Source: Apostichopus leukothele (taxonomy: Eukaryota > Echinodermata > Holothuroidea > Aspidochirotida > Stichopodidae). From it: a stretch of 22,462 nucleotides of DNA. Positions 1 through 10,400 of this stretch are shown here, piece by piece. Every line of letters starts with the position of its first letter. Position 1 is the first letter of the stretch. The notes beneath the pieces were generated by a model. The model saw nothing but the letters and a program-made list of their open reading frames with translations. It had not been told where the DNA came from and searched no databases. The position numbers and the translations under genes were made by a program. Where the stretch lies: the NCBI GenBank assembly GCA_010014835.2, contig JAAAKB020069155.1, forward strand, positions 1-22,462, read 5' to 3'.

Positions 1-89
1 TACCACAAACCTCACTCTTCGGCCTAAAATCGGAAAAATCGGACCGTATTCCGATAAAATATCGCTGTAGTGTGACCAGGCCTTTATAC
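1..89. mobile_element. Possible DNA-transposon or MITE end at the left edge
   Basis: It contains ATCGGA (29-34) and TCCGAT (50-55) as an inverted pair and then gtagtgtgaccaggcctt, which resembles terminal sequences of short DNA elements. The other end would be outside the window, so the call is weak. Confidence 0.2.
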
Positions 90-1462
90 TGTAGTTAATA
101 GTGTATCCGTTCAAATAGAACTGTACGACAGAACTTGTTTACTTGAGATGGCAAGATTGTCTCCTATAGTACTGCAGTAGTCAAATCGCTGTTTGTTGTA
201 TCTTAGATTTCTGTTCCTCATTCATCAGTTGATTTCCTATCGTAATATTTTAGCATTTATAAGTTATTTTATCGCGTGCATACAGAAGACCGTGTCTCTC
301 TCTCGTGTTATTTTATTCACGTAAACTCTTACAATTTGTCTCGCTGACGGACTTCCCTAAACACATTCTCCCTCTAAGATGTTGGTACTTAATTACGTTT
401 CTGGGAATATTGTCAAAAGCTTAATTCAGCATACCTTTAGTGAGCCTCTGTGTGTGTGTTTTTCATGGTTGAGATGGTTGGCATTACCCAAATTTACTTT
501 TATCTTAAGAGCTTTCCAAGCAGTATTGTGTAGGATAGATTTTGATGTGGAAGATTGCATAGGCTTGACAGGTGTGGGTAGGCTTAATTTGATGTAGCTT
601 ACAGTACAGTTGAAAATATAAATGGACATGGACTTAATGTAATGGATGGAAGGCAGAATGAGATGGAGAGCACCGCATAGGGATTGCTAGCTTTAATATC
701 TTTGCAAGAACACTACGAGAAGATCTGATACAATGAACAGCAAAGCAAAGTTGTAAGAGGAGTCCTTATTGTACCTGTAAATACTGGAGTTGTCTTCCGA
801 GAATGAGTTGCCCCACATCCAATCAGAATATCATCGAGATATCGTTTTTGCAGTAAGAGGACATTCAGTTAAGCTAGCACAATATATGATATTTACATTT
901 TGTGCCGGCCAATGTTAAATTTCATTATTTTTACACTGTATTATTTCTGGACAGAAATTACCAAAATGAGTTCACCGAAACGGGATTAAATGTGTACATT
1001 AACTGTACAAGCTGTACACCAAACATATTTCTTTAGATTGTGTTGTACGTTTAACACTGAAAGACTGCTATGCTTCATTGGGTAGATGTACAATTAAAAT
1101 TTCTTAAGTTGTTGTATAAGGTGTTTGTATAGGCTACCAACCCTCATATAAATATTTAACAATAAAAAAAAAATTTAATCAGCAAGCCTTCAAAATGAAC
1201 AAAACATATGGTACCTTTGATCAGCAATATAAACCTACATTTTTTTGTGTAGCCTTCTTGATGGGAAACACTTGACACATTGGGTGCAAACTGCCACGAC
1301 AAGAGTGATATATGTCTGGAAATTTAATGTTTTTCTTACTTTTATTTACCTCTGACATTTCCAGCTTTCAAACAGTATTTACAGTTATGGCATTGAAAGA
1401 TGACGTTTGCTTGATAAACAAATGATGAATTGAATGAACTCAGAAAGCAACACAATCTGTTC

Positions 1463-1582
1463 AAAGCTAAATATTAAATAAAGGAGTACCTCTGAATTCA
1501 GCTGGAACTTTGATATAGGTGAAAGCTAAACTATTAAATAAAGGAGTTCTTTCTGAATTCAGCTGGAACTTTGATATAGGTG
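1463..1582 (+). repeat. Tandem duplication, 59 and 61 bp
   Basis: Copies start at 1463 and 1522 (aaagctaa) and end gatataggtg. They differ by two short insertions and a few substitutions. Each contains the 10-base palindrome ctgaattcag. Confidence 0.9.
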
Positions 1583-1772
1583 GATCATGGAGAGCATAGA
1601 CAGTAATTAATATATTCTATGTAATGAAAATTCAATTTATCCCGGATCAACTGTTGATTAAGGTGTAGTCACATCTAAAGAAATATGATCAGAAAGACGA
1701 AATAGAAAATACTTTGACTGTAACTGAGAGGGAATTACTTTGACCTCTCTGGACATTTCTTCACTGTCCCTT

Positions 1773-1785
1773 CCCCCCCCCCCCC
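1773..1785 (+). repeat. C13 homopolymer
   Basis: Uninterrupted run of 13 C within a pyrimidine-rich stretch. Confidence 0.95.
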
Positions 1786-4306
1786 ATTCCTTCCCGCCCT
1801 CTTACCACCTTGGTATTTATAATTGTTTTCTTGTGCTGAACATGCTCCTTTTGTGCTACCATTCTCCATGTCCTTAGAGGGATTAGTTGTAAAGTGGAAC
1901 CATAAATACAAATACCACATAGCCAGGTGAGTCTTGGACCATCCATCAATATATATTTATCTATCTCCGGCATTAATTTGTAGCCTCAGTTGTGTTACAA
2001 TGAAGCCTTTGATGGATATTAAATCCCTTGTGTAAACATATTGATTTTCATTTCATTCTAATTATTTTGACTCCATCCCAAGTGACCTTTAGTATTTCCA
2101 AAATGCCAGACAGCTTTGTTGACGATTGCCGAGTCTTATTATTTTGTCGCCGTTAAAAGTACTCTCATCCGAACTGCAAATAATATTTCATTAACTTCCA
2201 ATCTGTTTGTTTGGATACATGTACAGTACTTCTCTATAGTTGTTATCTGTAATTGGTGATGAAACAGTATACATACAAATAAATTTAGCGCACAAAACAA
2301 ATATCTGAGATTCCTAGAATTTTGTGACATACGGTGGGCAGTAAGTAGCTACTTCGTTCATTTCCGTTACAATCTTTTCTCTAGAAAATTTATTATGCCC
2401 ACAGGCTTCCTCACTTGACATTGCGTCAAATATTTGCGTCTTAAACTTTAACTGCATGAATTTATTGAAGTGTTCTACAATACATGACGTACTTAAAGAC
2501 TCTAACTGTGTATATGGCAATGCTAAAGATACAAAAGTAAATGTAGAAGCTTATTGTAAGTGCAAAACATTTAGTTTACGTCAATATGTTATTAAACTCT
2601 TAGCCATTATCACAACTCTGGGTATTTTTACTTAATAATATTTCATTTTTGGTGTCTTTAACACAGTTTATGGCGGTTGAACAGTGTTGATTTCTGCACA
2701 CAACGTGACTTGGTCATAAAGAGAAATATCTGTTCTGAAACTATCCCATTCCTTCGAAAAATTCAGTCAATTATTTCATTCAGTGAATATTAACTTACGA
2801 ATGATTAAATATTACATCAGCTCCAATAAATATTTGGCTGAAATGTTTGCCAACTATGTATCAAGAGAACAGTTATTAAACGAAGGTGAATCAAGTTTTG
2901 TGGTTTTCATGGTAACTCAGACTTAGAGGTAATAGTTCATTAAACGCCATCTTATGAGTTTCGGATAAACAGAAAAACATTCCAAGTCATTATCTACTAT
3001 TTTTCCTGTAGGACAGCCCGGTGTGAATAAATATCATAGACTGCAAATGCTACGTACATCCATAATCTAGTTTATGATATATTCAGTGATCGCTCGGCAA
3101 ACACACGCAATAGCTCTGTTTTTCATCTCTGGCAGCGTTTCCCAGCAGTCCGCTCTCGTCTTTATAATGTTGATCCTTGCAACTCGTCTCATTGAAATAC
3201 GTCAAGTTATTCAAAAGGGCTTTCGCTTTAGCATCGAGTTGCGTTTGTCATGAATGAGCTTCTTTCTCGTCTCTGCTCAAATTACAATCCATTTCAACTG
3301 TTTGGTGCTGTTGACCCTTTGAGACATCAGGCCTGCCAAAGCAAGGAGAGCTCAAAGAGATTATTAATGTTTAACCTCCTCAGTAGCAATTCAGTAGCGC
3401 TGCTTCGCAACTTGCGTAGTATTCGTACGATTGGATTTGCCAGAAATATCTTTGCATATCATTAATTTTGTTATTGAGGTGACAAAGTTAGTTAAGGAGC
3501 TGTCAAGTAATTGTCAGAAGAATTTTGTGATGAAATATCTTTGCCGGTTATTGAAGCAATTGGGCTTGGAATAGTTATTTGTGATGTACTTTCCATCTAT
3601 ATCGGAGAATATTAAACATTCATGCACGTTATTCATTGAAAGTTTAGTCTCGTAATTATTTTGGGAGCATTTTTTGGAAGAATGATCTGTAAGCTAAAAC
3701 TTTCCTTAATACCAAACTACATAGCTGTAACTTTGAAATGAATACCTTTCTTCCATTCACAATTTGTATGATGTTGTGCATAGCTAACTTTCATATGATA
3801 CTCTAAACGATAGACTAGAAAATGATAACCCTTTCCTGCGGATGTGGAGTTTTAGTATCTAGTACGTGTACAGTATAGAAATCTGTTGTTTGACTTAACC
3901 GGGCAAGTGTTAGCGGTTTTAAACTGCCTAAATTATATCTCAAATTAAAGATAAAAATGTATCATATTGGTCAATCTTTTTTCTTTTACCACTAAGTGAA
4001 TGCTTTCAACAGTATCCATGGTTCCTTTCTGTCTTGAACTGTTGTCACAGATGTAATGTTTAGGCAGTTATACCGTATAATTATACATGCAGCAAATATC
4101 AAGTTTCCAAATTTCGGGCTTTACCTTCAAGATATTATGTAATGGTTCATTGTCGAATCTTATTAACTGCAATTGTACTGGATTTTATCATTGTACATTA
4201 TGAAAACATTCTCTAAATCAACATGGTATGCCTCTGTAATCCACTTAATAACTGTTTACACTAAAAGTCACGTCATATCTTTCTTCATTATTAATTTATT
4301 CATAAA

Positions 4307-4329
4307 TGACCTTCACCATCTTCTGTCAG
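4307..4329 (+). promoter_or_regulatory. ZDHHC5/8: Branch-site and acceptor block of exon A
   Basis: The 23 bases before exon A begin tgaccttcac and end tgtcag. They align without gaps to the 23 bases before exon B. TTCAC fits a yTnAy branch site. The shared block suggests the exon duplication included the acceptor region. Confidence 0.6.
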
Positions 4330-4432
4330 TATTGTCATATTGTGTGTCTGTGGACTAACCTTTCTTCCTGTCTTTGGTCTCACTACATTCCATGTATCAC
4401 TTGCTTCCCGAGGGAGGACTACCTACGAACAG
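4330..4432 (+). CDS. ZDHHC5/8: Alternative exon A: TM4 and TTYE motif of ZDHHC5/8
   Basis: The acceptor is ...cttctgtcag and the donor is cag|gtacag. The exon supplies one base to a split codon and then 34 codons. The product starts [17 protein letters not shown] and ends [15 protein letters not shown], matching TM4 and the membrane exit of vertebrate ZDHHC5/8 ([22 protein letters not shown] from memory). In the DHHC20 structure the TTxE threonine contacts the catalytic DHHC aspartate, and TM4 helps line the acyl-chain cavity. Odd points: x of TTxE is Tyr rather than Asn, and there are two cysteines in the helix. Of the two versions, A looks closer to the vertebrate sequence within the membrane. 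It splices in frame to 11401. The +3 to +6 donor bases (ACAG) are weak, and a 19-base T tract begins 42 bases downstream, which could help U1 binding through TIA-type proteins (inference). Confidence 0.9.
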
Positions 4433-7400
4433 GTACAGTTTTGGTGTATTTGTGTTACATGGCCCCCTGCTAAATTTTTTTTTTTTTTTTTTTAATTTTT
4501 GCTCATTGTGCGTAAAGTCTCATATTGTTGCTGGTGGTTTTCTTTTTGAGTGGTTTAGTCATCTAGTGTCATTGATGTTTGTAGATAAATCTTCATGTTT
4601 TCTCTAACTTTGATGTGCTTAGATGGTGCAACACATTACAAATTTTCCAGGGGTAGAAATTATCCGTATAAACGGGTAGACAAATTTTCTTTCATGAGTG
4701 CTTACTATCCCGAAAAATAAGTCGCCAGGATGTTCACAGGATGAATTGAAAATGTTAAGAGAATTATTATCATGCCATCATATTTCCTTGTATGCTTGAG
4801 AAACTAACATACATGGCTAAACATACACAAAAAGGCTTTCGTTCTTTGTTAATAACCTTAGTAAATTCAAGACACATAAACAGCAGACCTGTGTTTGATG
4901 GCATAAATCTTCAACCGATGCAAATGACTGCCCTTGAAATGAACTCGATAGAATATTTTCATTATTTCTCTTCCCGGAAGAATTCTCGCAAGTCCCACAT
5001 CTACCTTATGTTAGATTCTTTGGTAATTTTACTAAATGTCTTTCCATTGTGAAATGACTTTCTAAATTGAAAAAGATTCCAAACTTGATTTAAAATGTTT
5101 AATTGGAAGCCATCCGACATTTAAGTTGTAATCCATAAGCCCTTGCGGGCTTCTCCCACATTTTGTGGTCGCTTAAGCGTCGTAAAACTAACTGCTGATT
5201 ATTTATTTATTTATTGTGAATGTCTTCAATTTACCAGTCATTGTTGTAAATTAGTAATAATGTTCCCTTGGTGACACTTGTTAATACTTACACAGTCTTA
5301 AGGTGATTTTCTTTATTTTTTTCTTGTGTGTGTGTACCTTTAACCTTCTACATGTGTTAGTGTGTCTGAAATGACCTTACTGTACGTGACCAGGTTTCCA
5401 TTCCGTATTGCACTTCAAGAATTGGTAATTCAAATGAGAGCCCCTTTGCTTTCCGTGCAACTTGGAAACTCAATTAGAATTATCTGTTTATTATCCCTAT
5501 TAATGCAAGTCACGATCTCTCGTGCCTCTCGTAAATTAACAGACTGTAGCTTTCTTTGAGGGATAAATATTTGCAACAGGTTGGTATATTAAGCAGGCTC
5601 ATTAATTCCAAATTTGCTTTTTGCTTTACCATAAATATAAAGATATAACAATTAGTATAGTGGGTGGAAGCTTTGAAGGGTTCATAGATATATAGCATCA
5701 TGCAGTGGTTCATAGCTAATTTGGCATATTGTGCATTGGCAACATTCAGTGGTTGATAGCTAATTTGGCATATTGTGCACTACAGGGACTTGAGCCACAA
5801 AGAGCTACTATACAAGAAGAAGTTCAATACACAATCTGGGAAGACAGCATGAAAACATTTTCTGTGATTGACAGCATTATATATAGAATGATGTCATCTG
5901 TTTTAAGCATTTCATTTCCTCTCATTATCTTGTGAAGTCTGGTTTATATCTCCTCCCCCCTACACCCCCTCTCTCTAGAGTAACAAGTGTATCTGGGAGG
6001 GGGGTGCTTCGTGTAACACTGGCTTGTGTCTATGGCTGAAGCCTTGGTGCTGTACTTCATTCACAATGAAGTATGAGAAGCCATGAGTATCAGTTTATTA
6101 GATCAGTGGTTTGATGGAGCTTACTATGACCCTGGGAAATACACAGATTTATGGTTTGCTTTTTTTAGTCAACAAATGAATTGTTGCCTGTGTCTTAGAA
6201 CTTCCTTCTTTTTTCTTTCAAGTGTTGTGTGAAAAGATGCTAGGATATACTATGAGCTCAATGATCTTCAGCTGCTGTTTGTAATGTTGAGTATGTAGTA
6301 TAATAAAACATTGATCAATTGTGGCAAGTTTATTTCACCTTGTTAATCACTTCTCCCTCATCTCACCTCTCCCTCACCTCTCCCTCACCTCTCTCTCTGT
6401 ACTTGAGAACATGTACTGAGACACCTGCTCATAAGATGAAGACAAGATTTGGCAGTCCAAGTGGTAGTAATGAGCATAACAACATCATAATAAGCATTAA
6501 TGTAATTTATTTATTAAAATGCTCATCTTCCAAGCAGGCAATCTCTTAACATACTCAAGTTTACAATGTTTTTGCTATCTCCCAGTGGCCTAGTACTGTA
6601 TGTATAGTGTATGTGGGCAGAAACCTTTAACATTCATAGCTACACATCCATCTTCGTTTGATTGCCCGATCCAGTAAAATTCTTCTTCAACGATCAATAA
6701 ATGACCATCCTCCCCTTAAAGCCTCCCAGCATATCAAGAATATATTTTTCTGCCATCAATATGAGGTAGCGTCTTCTTCGTCACAAGACATCTCGAGCAT
6801 GAAACATCCATGCGTATCGAATCAAGCCTCTCTCGTACAGCAATTCTTGTTATGGGAGGCTTCTAGATCAAGTTGTACAGTTTACACCAAACTCTGTCGC
6901 ATCTCCCCGCTCCAAGACATTGATTAACCCTCGAATCTCCATCTCGTCTCTCTGCTGGAGGGAGGAGGAGCTGTCTTCATTAGATGGTTCTAGTTCTGTA
7001 GACAGTAGTGCACACACTAGTTACTCTGTGTATGATTCAATATTCTACGCTACTACTACGTCCTTAGTCTTGTGTTCGTCTCGTTTAACCTCGTCAACGG
7101 ATGTTTTCAGTCCAATCTGCCATAAATTTTGTAATAATTTGGAAGAAATCCTTGACAACTACTCAGTATGTTGGCGCCTATGTCAGTATTATTTGCGGAA
7201 ACTTGACCATAGACTACACATAAATCTTTAAATTGTGCCAGTTGTGTACTTTAGGTATCATGGGCTAAACACAACTACTGTATGCAAATACTGTAATGTA
7301 ATATATATGTAAATAAATATCAAAATGGATAGGAATTGATGCAAGTAGGAAGACACAGCATTATTTACAACACTGATAATTAATGCTTGGCTTTGCAAAT

Positions 7401-10400
7401 TGTTATCATTTATTATATTGTGTTTGTTAGTTCCACTCTTGGGATAGCAATTGTATCCAGGAGTTTCTTACATTTGTGAAAATAGTCCACAAATTTCGGT
7501 TAGTGACATATGTCATAGAATTGCAGGTCTAGTGTACAATGCTGCTACATAGGTGTGAGTAAAACTTTGAAATTGGTCAAACTGCAGTGATTATCATACT
7601 GTTCTTCAGTAAAGTAGCGTTGCAGGTTTGTGGTGGATGGTGTTAGGTGTGTGTTGTGTATAGCCTGTAGTGGAATTGGTGTTTTATAGTGATTATTCCT
7701 GGTTGTGCCTAGTGTACAGTGAGTAAACTTTTGAAATTGGTCAACTGTAGTTATTATTATACTGCACTATAACATCTAGTTTAAATCTCACATTAAATCT
7801 AATGGCTTTGGAATATTCACAATCAATGTTTTTCCTCTTTTCCCCCTGTTTGGTTTAAAATAATATTGAAGCTTTTCAGTTCTTTTTTTGTCTTTCTGAA
7901 TCTCACATTTTTTGCTATTTATTACTTTCAATATTTCTTTGCTTTGCTATTTTATGTGTGTAGTTTTTTCTTTTACAGTAAGTACTTGATGTGATATGTT
8001 GCTTTGACCTTGACATTTGTCTTTCAGTATTTTTGTTATGGTCATAGATTTCCTGGCTTTCTTCCCAGTGCTGATTCTAGCAGTCTTTCATATGTCCCTC
8101 GTATCACGAGGACGTACTACAAATGAACAGGTATCAACAACCATCAACAATCATCATCAGTTGAGGCAGCCAAATTGGAAATTCTCAATTTAATAAAAAA
8201 TAATATAAAATAAATCCCCCCACATATCTTCTTCCCTTCCCACTCTCCTTCCTTGCCCCCCTTTTTTGTTAGGATTAGAAGTTTTCGACCGATGTTCGTA
8301 TGTTTTGGTCAAGCAGGTTGGATATTAAGAGTGATAGCTCATCAGGGTGCACAATGTAGATTACACTCCCATAATGCCAATAGTAGAAATAATTTCAGGC
8401 CCTTTACAACCCTTAATGATGCCCTATGAAAGCAGAACATTTTATGTTCTTTCTTTCATTTTCTATTGTGATTAATAACTTTGTGCACAAATGACATTTA
8501 TTGAATAAGTCAGAACTGTGAATAGTATCACAGCAGTATATTGGGGAAGGTATCAAAGAATAGTGAAATTTAGTAAATGGAATTAATTTATGTTTTAATT
8601 ACTTGTTCAGTCATGGTCAGCTTCCTGTATGACTCATCTCCAAGGATAACTCATAGTTATTATCAGCTTTCCCTCAGAAGAGATATTCCTTCATTTTCGA
8701 TAATTAATCGGGTCATCAGAGATTTATTTGAAACTGAAAGTCATTCAAAATTGAAAGCAGCTTATGTATTCAGATGGCATTGTTCGTTTGCAGAAAAGGA
8801 CTTAATTGTTTGGTGCTAACATTGTAAAGCTTTTTTAAAACAATTGGAGTATTGTTAGTTTGAAGGTCCTTGATGTGTAACAATTGATGTATTCAGTAAT
8901 TTCAGGGGTGAATGTGGTCTTCATACCTGGAATTATGTATTGTAACATTCACATGAAATGAAAAATCAGTCTTTTCAACATATATGCCATGCCTGTACTC
9001 TTTGGTCAAACCTTATAGTTCAGTAAAAGTAAAACATTGATGATAGGAGACAGTTTAACTTCCTTAAAAATAATCACATAGGTAAAATTAGAGCAACAGG
9101 GAGGGGGGTGAGGGGGGGTGGAGATGAAATGGATAGCTTGTGAAGGACAGTGGTAGTGTCATCACCTAAACTCTGAGGGTTAAACTAATTGGGGCCGGAA
9201 TGGGAGGAAGAATCAAAATGAAGATGATCAAAATTCTGGAGGTTTAAAGAAAGTTATAAATATGTTGAATAAACTAGTTGAACGTAAAATCTACCCTTAA
9301 CAGCAGTAATGTACATCACTCATTGGACAGGTCAGACATGCTCCACCCCATCCTTACTTGCCCTTTTCAAAAGAAAAATAGAATAAAGTGATATAAAAAA
9401 TTATCTTCAAGGAGTACACTAACCATGAAAGCCATGAAAGTTTACAAAAACAGATGTTTACACGTAGAAGTTGAATTTTTAAATCTCCTGGGTCCTTAGT
9501 TTAAAATGAAGATTTGTTTAAATAATCCAAAAAATCAGCTTAAATCTGTTTGATCCATCTGCCGCATCTGTGGGGAGATTTATTTTTTATTTTTCTGTCA
9601 CTTATCTGGGAATTCAAATTCAATATGGCCATATAAGAAGATTAACAATCCTCCCTTGACCTTTTGGTAACCTTGATAATATTTTACCAAACATTTGGCA
9701 AGATACCAAGCGAGTAAATTAAATTAGTCGTTCAGATCTATTCATACCATTGATCTCGGAGAATGCCAAGTGGTTTGCGGAGCCAAGAGATAGTGTGAAT
9801 GTCAACAAAAAATTACATTTAACCAGAAGCCATATATATATGTCTGGACTGCTGTAGTTAAATAACAACTGCACAATTTACATTACATTTGGTTATCAAC
9901 TAGTAAGCAGTGTAGTTATATTGTCTGTTAGACAACCAATTGAATTAACATTTCAGGAGAAAGGTGTCAGCATGGTGCGTTGCTGTCCTTTCGTCAATCA
10001 CGGATAATAGATTACGGTTGATGGTGGATATAAACTGAATATAGTTTAATATAATATAGTTAAATATAATATACTTTAATAATATATAAATAGTATAGTT
10101 TAATATAATAATATAGTTTAATAAAATAAAATAATAATTATTAAAATAAATAATATAGTTTAATATACTAGTTTACAATAACTCTGAACACTTTTAAATA
10201 TCACGTTAAAATTGATATTTTCTAAATATAATTTGAATTTTTTTTTTTTCATCTCCTTTAAAATGTGGTAAATCATCATCAAACCAGATCAAATTTATCA
10301 AGACAGTCTGGTTTCAAGTGATACCCGATTTACGGTGGTCCAGTTAACTTTTACATGATTGTTTTCATAAATTGAGTAGAATGTTTTCTTGTAGATACAC

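Larger units (their letters stand above)
1..4329 (+). other. Probable intron or sequence upstream of exon A
   Basis: No coding segment is recognised on either strand. I looked for HHCPW- and TM3-like codon runs ending in the splice phase needed by exons A and B and found none. The open frames here are short and lack family motifs. Contents are listed separately: a possible transposon end at 1-89, a 59-bp tandem duplication and a C tract. If the TM3 exon lies to the left, the intron before exon A is longer than 4.3 kb. Confidence 0.6.
4433..8027 (+). other. ZDHHC5/8: Intron between alternative exons A and B (3595 bp)
   Basis: It begins gtacag and ends tctttcag. It holds a 19-T tract, a possible retroelement tail at 5113-5215, a 44-bp tandem duplication, a CT-rich minisatellite and a 180-bp-spaced direct repeat. 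It is far too long for the steric block that stops splicing across very short introns, so mutual exclusion of A and B would need another mechanism. The open frames at 6658-6927 and 6920-7231 match nothing I know. Confidence 0.75.
7829..8027 (+). promoter_or_regulatory. Pyrimidine-rich region before exon B with six TCTT words
   Basis: About 200 bases rich in T and C, with six TCTT words, including one inside the acceptor tract itself. TCTT is the core of PTB-type binding sites. The matching 190 bases before exon A hold four, so the contrast is modest. Confidence 0.3.

Noticed and set aside
3250-3465. 71-codon + frame considered as an upstream ZDHHC exon
   Set aside because: The translation lacks any DHHC, DPG or TM3 feature.
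4173-4607. Two overlapping + frames of 61 and 77 codons around exon A
   Set aside because: They read exon A in the wrong frame. The exon's true frame starts at 4331 and gives the TM4/TTxE sequence.
5954-6005. Inverted C-rich and G-rich runs (caccccctc with gaggggggtg)
   Set aside because: The pairing needs a bulge and a 25-base loop; low-complexity runs explain it.
6658-7231. Two + frames of 89 and 103 codons, Ser-rich
   Set aside because: No known motif, no splice context linking them to the gene, and composition as expected by chance. Left as intron.
7966-7983. Recursive splice site before exon B
   Set aside because: The acceptor AG and donor GT share their G instead of being adjacent, so no zero-length exon can form. 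Kept only as a decoy site.
4381-8150. At first taken as a dispersed repeat because ga(g)gactac...gaacaggta occurs at both 4.4 and 8.1 kb
   Set aside because: Translation shows that both copies are exons ending RGRTT(Y/N)EQ before a GT donor, so the similarity is coding.
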